From Glossina fuscipes (Eukaryota; Arthropoda; Insecta; Diptera; Glossinidae), in the NCBI RefSeq assembly GCF_014805625.2, contig NW_023998415.1, forward strand, positions 2,428,273 through 2,492,272: a DNA stretch of 64,000 nt, given 5' to 3'. The notes beneath the pieces are model-generated. The model was given only the letters and a program-made list of their open reading frames with translations. It was not told the origin of the DNA and did not search any database. The first letter of the stretch is position 1. Each line of letters begins with the position of its first letter. Positions 51,401 to 60,934 of this stretch are shown here, one piece after another. The position numbers and the translations under genes were made by a program.

Positions 51401-54400
51401 ACGTAAATTTTGGAACACCCTTTGTAAACTGAAGAACGGCGCTAGCATTCATAAATCTATCACGATTTAATATCGTTGTCAATCTTCTAGAATTTCCAGA
51501 CGGAAAATTTAGTTAAATGTTTTTACCAGTACCTAAAAAATGTAACGTTTGTCTCATCTCGCATGCCAGAGAGATGGCCCCTAGAAATCGAACAACAACA
51601 ATAATTATTGTTAACGCCCAAAATTTCACCTTCATTACAGAGCTGAATATCAAATTCTGTTAATTTGCTTGGTTTCTAAAGAAATCACGATTTTGAATGG
51701 ATGACTTAATTCGCATCGTTTACGAAACCATCATGCCTTGGCGAGAATAGAAACATAAAATTGGTCCGTGACACACACAAATTGTTATTGCCAAGGCATT
51801 TACGGTCGCGATTCTGTAGTAATACAATTGGCAATCTACAAAACCAACTCCCCTACATATATTTATCCCTCTAAATTATTATAACATTTTTATGAATAAA
51901 TATTTATAGAAAATTGAGTAGCATTTTGCTTAATTAATTTAATTTATGTTGATTTGAGTATAAAAACAACCTTTTTATTTTTTAATCAGCGCTCCAAAAA
52001 CGATTGAATAATAAACTTACACGAAATATAAAAAATATGCCCTTCAGTGCTTATCAATATTTTTAAAAATATACAATAACAAAAAATGGACTTACTACGC
52101 AACTCTCAATATGAACGAGCCCGTCAATGCATTTTTTCAGCATTTTTTTTCTTTCCTTTTTTCGAAATGCGATTCCTTTCGAATGAATTAACGTGTGTTT
52201 CTTTCTTACTACTAATCAACCACTTTGCCTCTTGTTCGCGCTATAGTATGGCTTCGCAGGTTTAGAATTGTTTTTTTTTTTTTTTGAATAATTGAACAAC
52301 CGCTTTACCTATGTAGATATAGTGATGGTTAGGAAGAACTGTTATTAGAAGGGAGAAGATGAAAGAGGATACTATTGAAAGATGAAAACAGGAGAGAACG
52401 GCGAAGAAGGTCACTACAAGTGTGTTATTCCAAAGCCATATAGTGTCATGAATGTGGCAATTGCCTTCAATGACCTACTATTTCATGTCCGATCGTTCGT
52501 CTGGGTGAACGATGTTATAGCATAAATATAAAAAAGAGCACTGTTCGCAGTCCCGGACTTTTATTAATAGTACATGTCTTTTGAGGAAGAACAAGAAGAC
52601 ATCAAAGGTAAAACCCGACTTGGATGCCTTTGCGAACATTCATTAATAAAACGCTTGAAAAAACTTTCCTGGTTGCTGTTACCCATAAAAGAGAAATTAA
52701 CATTATAAATAAGCTAAAAACTTTATACAAATTATGTAAAAGTATTTTTACTTCAATTTCATTTCACTTATTCAGTTTATTAAGTAACTCTCCAAACTAT
52801 AAATAAGCCTAGTTACATAAATACACATCATGTTCGGAAAAGAAACTAAAACATAAGCGAGTATAAAAGTCAGAAAATTGGCTGCGAATGTAATCATATT
52901 GCTCCCTAAACTCCGTAATCGTCAATTCCTACCAGCAGCAACAAAATATACATTAGATGTTTAGCAATGCGATTAAATTTCTTGTAAACGTATTCGAAGA
53001 ACCATCGAAGAATTTCAGATTCAACGGTAACTCAATTTCTATTCGATCTACTGAACTGCTGAGAACTGCAGTCGTTAGAGATCGAGATTGCATGATTTTA
53101 TAGAGATAGATAAGTAACCTGAATTTTAGATAATCGTAAAAGGAGAATTTTAACAAGTGTCATGGGAAGAGAAGACGCAATAGTTTGTTTAACCAGTAAA
53201 GGCAGATAAAGATACAGATTGTACAATTTTCGGAGTGTAACACGAACTGTAGCAGAGATCAAGTGTTACTACAAGATCAAGGCGATATTCAAATATTTTT
53301 ATATTGAGTTTAAATGACCCGGCACGGGGAGAATCGAAAAATGAGGCCTTAGTCTTACTAGAGTTAAAGCAGAAGTTAACAATTGCTAAGGACCCGTTAT
53401 TAATATGGCGTTCGAACACATGCAAATTATTTGATTTATATTTTGAACAGCAAAACTACTCAATTTCCCGACAGTTATTAATACTATTATAATGCGACTT
53501 GTAACTTTATCGTATGCAATGTTTTTTAACGCTAAATATGAAAACGACCAGGCCGTAGAATCTAACACGAAATGTTACCCTAAAGGGTACTTCCACGCGT
53601 GTTTCTTAAACTACAAACTGCCTTGACACGAGAATAGATACTTGAAACTTTTCCTCACTTTTCATCACATCATCTAGATTCAAATTTTATTTAAAATCTC
53701 AGTCAATATACTTGCAATCCTTATCTCGCCTACGACGACTCGATTTTAATTTCATTTCCGGCGGCGATGTCTGTATCAACTTTTGACAACTTTTGACTTG
53801 ACCACGCGATTGATCTACTTTTTATGTTAATCATTTTTGAATTTCATTATCACTTGGATTCGTTGCATAGATACTTACTTTAATTCGTTTTAATAATAAT
53901 ATAAAAATAAAATAAGAATTGTGTTCTTATCTTGTCTTTGAGTGAATAATTTATTGTAATCAACATTTCATACCACCATATATACGTATATTTCTTTTGT
54001 ATTTAATTATCGTTGATGTGCACAAAACCCGCAATGCAACGAAAATTTCATGCTCAAGAAAACTATTAGTTTTACCCCCGCGATCGTAAAATATTAAAAT
54101 ATTTACAATCTAAATGAATAATGTATCAATACTTCACAACACCTTTCTTTCCTCTCTTCCTCTGTCTCTTCAATAAACACATTTGTTTATTTTTAAATTA
54201 CATTCTTTACTCAGTTGATTTATGTATTGACAAATAACGAATTAAATGTTCATTTATTATTAGGTGGAAACCAGTTGCAACATGTATCGTGCTGTTATGG
54301 AGGAAGTTGCGAGATTTCTTGAACGCTATCAAACACAAAAGCAAAAGCAACAACAACTGCACCAGCAGCAACAGCAGCAGCAGCAGCAGCAACAACAACA

Positions 54401-55723
54401 ATCATTATCATATAAGACCACACAAAATCGTTACAGTAATGGCGGCGTTAGCACTAAAATGGAGCAGATATCACGCTCGAGGAGTCTTCATCAGGTGTAT
54501 CAAGCAAGTGGAGGTCATGAGAAAATCAATGAAGGTAAGGCAGCGGAGACATCGGCAGCATATCTACGTGCACGCAGTAGCGTAAATCTAATCGACTTAA
54601 AACAGCCATCGTCAACACAAATGGCAAATGGCAAAGCAATAAAATTAACAGTTGCTGCCGCTGAAACGGTTAACAGCGGTACTGATCGTATCGCAGATCA
54701 GCAATTGTCGCCGACACAATCGCATAGTGCTTTTAAAGATTTCACCTGGTATGCATGCAGCGTTAATATAAATTACAATGTTTTCTATTATTATTATTTT
54801 TTTCATTTTTCTTTTTTTCTTTTTATGTATACAGGAGACGTCCCCCCAAGAAATGTCACGAATTACGTTTCCATATACATGTTGACGATGTAGAGGAGAA
54901 ACTTAATCAGGAAGCATTTCGCTTATTGCGTACAATTAATAATTTATTAAATACGTCAAGCCATCAGCCCGACTTAACACACGCACGTAATAATACGGGC
55001 ACAAATACAATGCAAAATGTGGATCGTTTATCTAAAGCGACATCAACCAATTCGATTTTGCTTTTATCTACGGGACCGCCGTTGGTCAATTCAACCATCA
55101 TTTCAACTAGTAGAGATGCCCATACGAATACAAATGCCAAATCGTCGACGCTTGCCAATGATATGCTTTTCTTGCGTTCCGCAAATATGCGCGAATCACG
55201 TTTATCACTACGCAGCTCCACCGATAGTTCCGTTCATTCCACCACATCATCGGCCGCTTCATCAGCTTCCTCGAAATTGGAGACTGATGAAGAACCGAAC
55301 ATATCATTCATATCGCCACCAAAACCGCCACCAATAACGGCATCAAATCCAACGAATCATAATAAACACCCCCAAACATCCGCCCTTCAAGTAACGGGCG
55401 GCTCATCTACCGAAGACGAAAGTGGTTTCAGCTCGATTAGTTCATTTCCCGATTTGGGTATACCACTTAGTTCTACTCGATTATCGAATGTCGCTACTAA
55501 TTCATCTAAATTAAATAAAATACAACATGACCAACAACAACTAATTGATGATCGCAACTCTACGCTTAAAGCAAATGTGGTGGGATTGCCATTGAATGCC
55601 TTGCAAGATATGTCGCATCGTTGGGATTCACAATCGAAAACTTATCACAATGTAGGCAATACGAAACTGCAACGTTTCTCTACCCTGACCACTGAAGATT
55701 CCAGTGCCGTTTTATGGGTTTAA
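40477..55723 (+). CDS. 3' part of an unrecognised coiled-coil, Ser/Thr-rich protein gene (3 coding exons)
   Basis: Three exons join in one frame: 40477-40776 (phase 0 at both ends), 54264-54748 and 54835-55723 (joined within a Trp codon), giving 557 residues and stop TAA at 55721. In order: an N-terminal piece starting ICNICTAKENNG with His/Gln/Asn-rich spacing; a coiled coil about residues 82-125 (ILQNQIDTLQWQLKQ, then MYRAVMEEVARFLER); 13 Gln at residues 134-146; RARSSVNLIDL; a block about residues 260-300 (FTWRRPPKKCHELRFHIHV then DDVEEKLNQEAFRLLRTINN) that looks structured; and a Ser/Thr-rich tail with PPKPPP near residue 422. There is no signal peptide or membrane segment. I do not recognise the family; a cytoskeletal or adaptor protein is only a guess. 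The first visible exon opens mid-protein after an acceptor, so upstream exons exist, but none was found in 1-40476. Confidence 0.85.
42060..42190 (-). pseudogene. Possible mariner transposase C-terminal fragment
   Basis: The minus-strand frame contains CFLFPKLKM, which resembles the FFLFPKLK block near the C-terminus of mariner transposases, followed within about 40 codons by a stretch ending MYIARNEILF that could be the decayed last motif. The distance is shorter than in intact enzymes. A chance match cannot be excluded. Confidence 0.3.
46223..46640 (-). repeat. Repeat family A, copy 7 (inside the large intron)
   Basis: Minus orientation: TTATATCCATGATCGAAGGG at 46228, CTTGCAACGCCCAGATGTTT, ATATATTCCTGATCAAAATC, AACCCAAACATGTCCGTTTG, then GGATGACAATGATAGGTATA and GATATCGGCCGAATATAATT at the other end. 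The left and right ends are mutually inverted, as in the other copies. Confidence 0.7.
46975..47250 (-). repeat. Repeat family B copy (inside the large intron)
   Basis: ACACCCAGAAGGACTTGAGA, TACTGCACCGATCGATTCAG, CTGTCCGTCCCATCAGTCTA, then GGACGAACAGCGCTATCGAC: family B in minus orientation. Confidence 0.6.
48411..48650. repeat. (GTAT)n microsatellite interrupted by poly-T and the gap
   Basis: GTAT units at 48411-48439 and again at 48595-48632, followed by ATATATGTATATATA. The same unit on both sides indicates one compound microsatellite that could not be assembled through. Confidence 0.85.
48493..48592. other. Assembly gap, 100 N
   Basis: Exactly 100 N, the usual placeholder for a gap of unknown size. 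It is preceded by 40 T (48453-48492) and flanked on both sides by GTAT repeats. The true length of this intron is therefore unknown. Confidence 0.98.
50851..51423. mobile_element. Short DNA transposon with terminal inverted repeats
   Basis: The left end at 50851 (GAGGTGATCCAAAATTTACG) is matched by the reverse complement of the right end at 51402-51423 (AAAGGGTGTTCCAAAATTTACG), with 14 identical bases in the core TCCAAAATTTACG region. TA occurs at both outer edges, as for Tc1/mariner-like elements. The interior encodes a decayed helix-turn-helix segment (EQWLVIAEQRFKNNENLAGR and KFHIKYSGNIDLTS), typical of the N-terminus of insect transposases, then stops. It is an internally deleted, non-autonomous copy. 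Confidence 0.8.
54264..54748 (+). CDS. coiled-coil gene, exon n-1 with polyglutamine
   Basis: 161 codons plus 2 nt. The acceptor TTATTATTAG precedes GTGGAAACC. It continues the heptad pattern of the previous exon with VETSCNMYRAVMEEVARFLE, then Gln-rich sequence encoded by mixed CAG/CAA codons (54363-54401), then SRSLHQV and ARSSVNLIDL, ending KDFTW at donor CACCTG|GTATGC. The mixed-codon polyglutamine and the clean phase match to both neighbours support a real exon. Confidence 0.85.
54363..54401 (+). repeat. CAG/CAA tract coding for 13 Gln
   Basis: 13 glutamine codons, 8 CAG and 5 CAA, within the exon at 54264-54748. Confidence 0.95.
54835..55723 (+). CDS. coiled-coil gene, last coding exon
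   Basis: An 86-nt intron with a T-rich tract and ATACAG precedes GAGACG. The exon completes the Trp codon and reads RRPPKKCHELRFHIHVDDVE and EKLNQEAFRLLRTINNLLNT. A low-complexity Ser/Thr/Asn tail follows, with a dense Ser run near 55205-55290, acidic ETDEEP, PPKPPP and STEDESGFSSISS. The stop is at 55721-55723. The tail composition suggests a disordered, phosphorylatable region (inference). Confidence 0.88.
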
Positions 55724-55934
55724 TTATTTAATTAATGTGCTCAAGCTAATATATTTTCCTTTTACTTTTTCGAATTTATATTTTAAATTTTGCCTTTTTT
55801 TATTTATTTATCGTTTTACTTATTTATTCATTTAGAAATTTTTTTTTTATTTTTTTTTTACATCTCTCTATGTCGGTTTGGCTTCAGTAGCTACTCGTGC
55901 TTAACGTTTTATTAAATTTATTATGTAATGTTCA

Positions 55935-55940
55935 AATAAA
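55935..55940 (+). promoter_or_regulatory. candidate polyadenylation signal of the coiled-coil gene
   Basis: Canonical AATAAA about 210 nt after the stop at 55723, in the AT-rich gap before convergent pbl. This is a position and motif argument only. Confidence 0.5.
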
Positions 55941-56204
55941 CAGCATTTATTTTTTATACAAATAGTTGAAATATTTTTCTGTAATTTAAAGACGGTTTGA
56001 ATTAAATCTTGTAGGCAGTGCACTGCCCCGACGAAGCTCGTACGTACTATTTTCATTTTTTTTGGTCAACGAATTTGCTGAATGAATACCATTTAGGTCG
56101 CGCACTTTTTCAATGCCGTTTAAATTGTCAATTTTCCCTGAGGACTTTCCCAAAAAGCAACGGTCATCAACACAAATACAAATTTTGCAAATTTTTAAAG
56201 CTTA

Positions 56205-56210
56205 TTTATT
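56205..56210 (-). promoter_or_regulatory. pbl: candidate pbl polyadenylation signal
   Basis: TTTATT on the plus strand reads AATAAA on the pbl strand, about 540 nt past the stop. It is the nearest canonical hexamer I found; a variant ATTAAA-type site at about 56265 is an alternative. Not verified. Confidence 0.35.
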
Positions 56211-56746
56211 CACATGGAAAAAAGACAAAAGACACAAGACACAAGAGTTCGTTAAAATATCCGTTTTTAATAAATACGTACACAACATATGTCTAATTAT
56301 ATATAAAGTATGTAAAAAGGTTATTATTATTATATATATAATAATTATAAAGTATAAAAAAAAAAAAAAAAAAATATTTTTGAATTATATAAAAACAATT
56401 CTTGAACATGAAAAGCCCAATTATGGCGACGATATTATATATACAAAACGAATATCGAATTCAAAAAATTCTGTAAAAATCTAAAATCTATAATATATAT
56501 AACACATCTTAAATAAAAATATCTTTAAAAAACATATTTTGTAACAATCTTTTTGAGAAAAAGTCTATGTATTTTACATCCAGTTGTTCACTTCATTCAT
56601 TTTTGTATATGCCTTTAGATAGATTACCAAAAATTTAAAGTGTTCGTCAAGGCAATGCTATTTTCTTTTTATGTAATAAATAAATCCCGAATCATTCTGT
56701 CGAAGTAGAGATAGATATTATACATTAAGTAAAGCGTTAAAATTGT

Positions 56747-56863
56747 TTAAATGCGACCCACACTACCGAATGTTGAAAATTTGATTCTACGTGTTGGTTG
56801 AACGGAACGCGGCGCGGGTGAATGATTGCATATATCATCGCAAGTGTCCTCCTGTGTGACTTC
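56747..56863 (-). CDS. pbl: pbl last coding exon and stop
   Basis: 38 codons plus stop TAA. The acceptor TTTCTATTTCAG precedes GAAGTC at 56863. It encodes EVTQEDTCDDICNHSPAPRS and ends IKFSTFGSVGRI. It is separated from the previous exon by the largest visible pbl intron (1427 nt), which holds a fragment of repeat family A. The phase and acceptor agree with the preceding exon. Confidence 0.9.
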   Translation of the reverse strand, partial: EVTQEDTCDDICNHSPAPRSVQPTRRIKFSTFGSVGRI

Positions 56864-59800
56864 CTGAAATAGAAAAAATATATAATAAAAAATTTTATTC
56901 ATACTTTGGTCCGGTTGTTGCTACTTTGTACGTATTTATCGTGTGTACTTCAGATTTTATTGATAAGATGCGAAGAAGAGGAGTTTTGAAGAGTATTAAA
57001 ATATATGATACATATAAGCAGTAAAAGAAAAAACAACGCTAATTGCTAGAATTTGAATTCTATTGGTTCAATTCTTTCAAAATTAAAAGTTTAACGTAGA
57101 AGTTTATGAAAAGTTTTAGTCAATAATATTTTGAAATATTAATTGGTTAGAGTTGCTCTAATTGTAGTTGAACAATAAATTTAATATCTTAAAAGTTCTC
57201 CCACTTGGCACCTACTGGCTTAATAGTTGAAAAAGGCATTTTATTGCAAAGTGATATTTATTACAGAATACTACATGGGTTGTAGAGTATAATAACCACA
57301 CATAGATTTCATAAGTAATCACATATAGCATGTCAAGGCATTCAGAGTACACCTTAAGGTAGATTGGTGTGTGAAATAGTGTTGAAGAGGAAAATTAAGG
57401 ATATGTTTAAATATAACGCGAATAGAATGAAATCGTCTTAAAACCGAAAGAGTATTCTTTTCATCGTTTGGTAGCGGAAAGCAGCGAACAAGAATTATGT
57501 GACAGTCGTTATGACGAAATTTTGTTTGACAGAAATTTGTGTCTTCCTCTATTTCTATTATTATGATTACTATCACTCAGACTCTTATCTAGACACGGTC
57601 CTTTCACATAACCAGTGAGAGGTGCAGAAACTCTTTTGTTACTTGTTTTATTGTTGTTTACTTTTTGTTAAATTGTTAAAAAAACTGTCTGACGTTACAT
57701 TCTTTTTATTGAAATGAAAAACCTAGAAGAAAACTTTAGAGACTCCATAAAGCGTACGTATTCTTGATCAGCGCCAAAATGTGAATCGAATCCAAATTGA
57801 TCAAAGAAAATACCCACAGTATGACGTAAAGTGAAAACACTTCTATATTAAAAATCAAAAATATTTTTTTGTATCTAAAACGCATATTAATTTTTTTATA
57901 TTTTATGAGGCCGTTACACAAACACAAATCCAAATATATATACATTATATAAATATATATATATATAAATATATACTGTTGCCCAAGTAAACCCAGCACC
58001 AACAAAATCGCTGAACAATAATATCAATCAAACAATGTCCTTTTTTGCACAATATAATGCCGTTCTTGGTTCTATACTATTTGAGAGTTAATTCTTATTT
58101 AAGTAACAGATTAAAATAAAAGTCCCTCACTCGGTGAAATGTTTTGTCCCGATTCTATTGCATACGAATTCGAAACATCAATAAATTTTTTTTATTTGGT
58201 GTTGACTCTCAAAAACCACCAATTTTTAAATACGCGTAGGTCACAACACTGTAATTAGTTCACGTGAAAATTTTTTTATTCTTTACTTACATGAATATTG
58301 GTACAACTGGCCAATCTCATTTGCGCCAGTTGTGAAGCCGGTGTTAAAGAACTAGTACTCCCAAAGGGCGGTGTCATCATTGTAGAAACGGCACGTTTCA
58401 ATTTCGATGGCGTTTTATTAAAGGAAAACGCCCGCCCAACCTTAATAAATAAACAAGAAATACAGCAATAACAACTAAACCCTTAAATTCAAATAGGCCA
58501 TGCTTCAAAAAATATAGCCGCACGTATCAGAAATAGTGTTAAGCAAATGAACTTACCTTTAGACGTGTCCGTGCGGCTAATTTGAAAGCCTTGGACAATG
58601 TACTCAAATTAATGTCGCTAATATCGACGTCCAACTCCTGCGAAGTGCGACACAGTAAAGGCTTATTCTAAAATACAAAATTGCCATTAATAATGCGCAT
58701 ATTTAGCTTAGTAGTTCATATAGTCGCACAGTTTACGCTTTCACTTACCGTGTCAGTGCGGCATGCATTTTCTGCCATTTGTTTACATAGTGCTTTCAAG
58801 TAGATCACCTTATCAACCTCCTCATCAGCAATGTTAAATGAGTATAAGTTATCCTTGTCATGACCGCATAATAAAGCAAAAGCACGCGGACTATCCGTTA
58901 TATCGATAACAAAATATATGGCATTCAACGAAATAAGTTTAACATGTTTATGTGTTTTTGTGCTACCGGGGGATTTGGCGCTATTGAAACGTGAACGCTT
59001 CTTGCATACCTCAATTGTATCAGAAAATAAGTATAGCATCAAGCTATCACCCCGCCCACTTAAATTATTTGTCAGTTCATTTACTTCGCATCGCGATATA
59101 AACATACGATTCGAAGATACGAGATGAGCCTAAGAGAGAATTCAAAATAATATGAGAAAAAAAACATAGAAGATGTAATATAAATATAACGGCATATATC
59201 AATATATAGCAAAACACTTACCGGACAATCTTCAATATCATTAAATATATCGAAGATAGCTATCCGGGATTCTGTTTTACGTTTATCTTCGTTAATATGC
59301 ATCGTAACTTCTTTAATCGCTTTCAAAGCTTCCTCCAAAGGTAAATAATCAGGATTGCTCTTACTCGTATGCTTAAGTATATCATTCAATAATAGACTAA
59401 CACTAGGTAGACGTTGTACGGGACGTATCATTAAGTCCTGCAATCTTTGACGTCCGCATTCCGGTTTAATTTGATTAATTTTTAAGAAAGCATGAAACCG
59501 GGGATACTCTTGATCGCATTGGATTAAAGTCTCTTTCATTTGCTCAAAGAAATTCACATAGGGCGGATAGGCTTTAATTAAATCATCACGATGTTGCAGT
59601 ATAATGTCACCGATCAAACAATCCTCCGACCATTTAGCATGTATGGCACGCAAACGTTCCAGCATACTCTGATGCACCTCATGTATGGGCAGAAAATTAC
59701 CAAAAATGGCTTTTATTTTAGATTTACTTAGTAAAGCATCATTATTTTTTACACTCATTTCTAAAGGATTTTTGAAGAGCTGAAAAATTGAAAACACGTT

Positions 59801-60907
59801 GTGAACATTAAACATGCTATGCCCTCTCCCTTTAGATAAGTTTAACTTATGATTTATTATTAGACTTACATTGACAATTGTGTCCAATATACCAACGTAA
59901 TTTGATTCTGTAGTATAAAACTCCATAAAATGGTTGAAACGCATCGAGCACTTTTTCGCGGGCGTTTCTTCGCATACTGAACTCTCAGGTTCGTTCAAAA
60001 TTATTCCAGTTTCCAATTTATCGGGACTGCTAGTACAATCAAAGAAGCTGCCAGATGATACCGATAGGAGATGAGCATCCGACGAATGACGTTGTTTTGA
60101 AGCCGATGGTGAACCCTCCGATTGCAGGAAATGTTTACGCTTCCGATTATTAAAACTAATTGGCAGAGAATCACGACGATCCGTATTTGGAGTATTCGCA
60201 ATACTATGCAAATACTAATTAAAAAAACAAAAAAAAAAAAACAATAATAATAACAATAATCTTCGAGGATATATAAGTTATCTTGTTTTTCTTCAATATT
60301 TATGATAATAATTATTATTATATTAGCATTATTAACTTTATACGCGATTCACGCGTTAAGATTACATCTCTTTTTTCTAAGACCAATAAGATCAATATTC
60401 AAGTTAAATTGCGCGAGTATACCGAATATCAAGAGTACTTTCTTTTTCCCTAAATTTGGTAGCCCTATGACAGACATCTGTGTCAAAGAAAAACAACAAA
60501 AACAAAAATCAGAAATTTCTCCAGTTTGCATATATTTGATAAACATAACATATGCACCCTATTGCAGTAGACATACCCACAAACTCTGCACATCTTCTTA
60601 GCCGATATAGGTCGAGACTATTCCCACTAATTATATAATCATTTGTAGCATATATAATGTTGTTACAGCTCGAAAATCGAAAGTCTTAATACGAACTTAA
60701 AAATTTTGGTCCGATTTAAAATTTTCTGATATTTTTTTTTAAAGAATTTTTAAAGTTACTTTCATCGTTACTTACATCGCCGAACAGATACTCTTTTTCG
60801 TGAGCGTACCCGTTTTGAATCGTGTACCAGAACCAATCGGATTTGAGAATATGAGTTTGTTGGTTCCTTGTTTCGGGCTTGACTTGCGTGGCGTGTTCGT
60901 CAACCAC
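56747..60907 (-). CDS. pbl: pebble / ECT2-type RhoGEF, 3' part of the gene (7 coding segments)
   Basis: Exchange factor that activates Rho1 at the cell equator for the contractile ring in cytokinesis; it also acts in mesoderm migration and is stored in the interphase nucleus (family knowledge for Pebble/ECT2). Seen: coding segments 60907-60776, 60214-59870, 59779-59222, 59129-58749, 58667-58557, 58440-58291 and 56863-56747. All have GT donors and AG acceptors and all junctions are phase 0, giving 597 residues in one open frame. Order: end of the second BRCT repeat, basic linker, DH domain, PH domain, C-terminal tail, stop at 56749-56747. Drosophila Pebble is about 850 residues, so the N-terminal BRCT part is missing here. 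The visible introns are 561, 90, 92, 81, 116 and 1427 nt. The gene converges on a plus-strand coiled-coil gene that ends at 55723. The family assignment is very strong; exact exon ends are read from splice consensus only. Confidence 0.96.
57735..57805 (-). repeat. Repeat family A fragment in a pbl intron
   Basis: GAGACTCCATAAAGCGTACG then TATTCTTGATCAGCGCCAAA is the reverse complement of the family's TTGATGCTGATCAAGAATA...GGGTCTC block. Only this part is present. Confidence 0.55.
58291..58440 (-). CDS. pbl: pbl exon: C-terminal tail part 2
   Basis: 50 codons, not detectable as a long ORF. The acceptor TTATTAAG lies before GTTGGG at 58440; the donor GTAAGT is at 58290-58285. It encodes VGRAFSFNKTPSKLKRAVST, a Ser/Thr-Pro rich stretch with SLTPASQLAQ, and ends SCTNIH. 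The basic and TP/SP-rich composition fits a phosphoregulated Pebble/ECT2 tail. Confidence 0.92.
58557..58667 (-). CDS. pbl: pbl exon: C-terminal tail part 1
   Basis: 37 codons, too short for a simple ORF scan but phase-matched on both sides (acceptor GTATTTTAG, donor GTAAGT). It encodes NKPLLCRTSQELDVDISDIN and then a basic helix LSKAFKLAARTRLK, as in the Pebble tail after the PH domain. The role of this tail in localisation is known for the family, not shown here. Confidence 0.92.
58749..59129 (-). CDS. pbl: pbl exon: PH domain
   Basis: 127 codons encoding the pleckstrin-homology domain that follows the DH domain in Dbl-family factors and contributes to membrane binding and autoinhibition (family knowledge). 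It begins AHLVSSNRMFISRCEVNEL, carries beta-strand-like segments LMLYLFSDTIEVCKKR and HVKLISLNAIYFVIDI, and closes with the C-terminal helix VIYLKALCKQMAENACRTDT. The acceptor is TCTCTTAG; the donor GTAAGT is at 58748-58743. Confidence 0.95.
59222..59779 (-). CDS. pbl: pbl exon: RhoGEF (DH) domain core
   Basis: 186 codons covering most of the Dbl-homology domain, the catalytic unit that ejects GDP from Rho1. Visible hallmarks are LFKNPLE at the start, AIFGNFLPIHEVHQ (conserved region 1), AYPPYVNFFEQM, and the signature helix RLQDLMIRPVQRLPSVSLLL (conserved region 3) followed by KAIKEVTMHINEDKRKTE. The acceptor TTTTTCAG is at 59787-59780; the donor GTAAGT follows ...IEDCP. No disrupted residue is seen, so the domain looks functional. 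Confidence 0.96.
59870..60214 (-). CDS. pbl: pbl exon: linker with basic cluster and start of DH domain
   Basis: 115 codons. The segment starts after an ATTAG acceptor with YLHSIANTPNTDRRDSLPI, then a basic cluster NNRKRKHF that looks like a nuclear localisation signal. A Ser-rich acidic linker follows, then the first helix of the DH domain (MRFNHFMEFYTTESNYVGIL). It ends at a GTAAGT donor (59869-59864). The reading frame stays open through the following 90-nt intron, so an unspliced transcript would still encode protein; see findings. Confidence 0.93.
60776..60907 (-). CDS. pbl: pbl exon: end of BRCT region
   Basis: 44 codons, phase 0 at both ends. It contains the motif LKSDWFWYTIQNGYAHEKEY, the typical closing Trp-containing helix of a tandem BRCT repeat as in ECT2, which mediates autoinhibition and MgcRacGAP/Tum binding (family knowledge). 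The acceptor is TAATTTAG before GTGGTT at 60907; the donor GTAAGT occupies 60775-60770. The exon reads straight into the next one (LFGD joined to YLHSIANTPNT). A family A repeat begins only about 28 bp upstream of the acceptor. This is the most upstream exon I can support; earlier BRCT exons are not visible. Confidence 0.93.
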
Positions 60908-60934
60908 CTAAATTAGAAATATAAAGAGAAGACA

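Larger units (their letters stand above)
40777..54263 (+). other. 13.5-kb intron of the coiled-coil gene
   Basis: Bounded by donor GTAAGT at 40777 and acceptor TTATTAG ending at 54263, both flanking phase 0. Contents: AT-rich DNA, homopolymer and dinucleotide tracts, a possible mariner C-terminal relic near 42060-42190, repeat copies at 46223-46640 and 46975-47250, an assembly gap (48493-48592), and a short DNA transposon (50851-51423). No conserved protein exon was seen in it. Confidence 0.7.

Noticed and set aside
54964..55337. ORFs in other frames and on the opposite strand within the last exon of the coiled-coil gene
   Set aside because: Shadows of the real coding frame.
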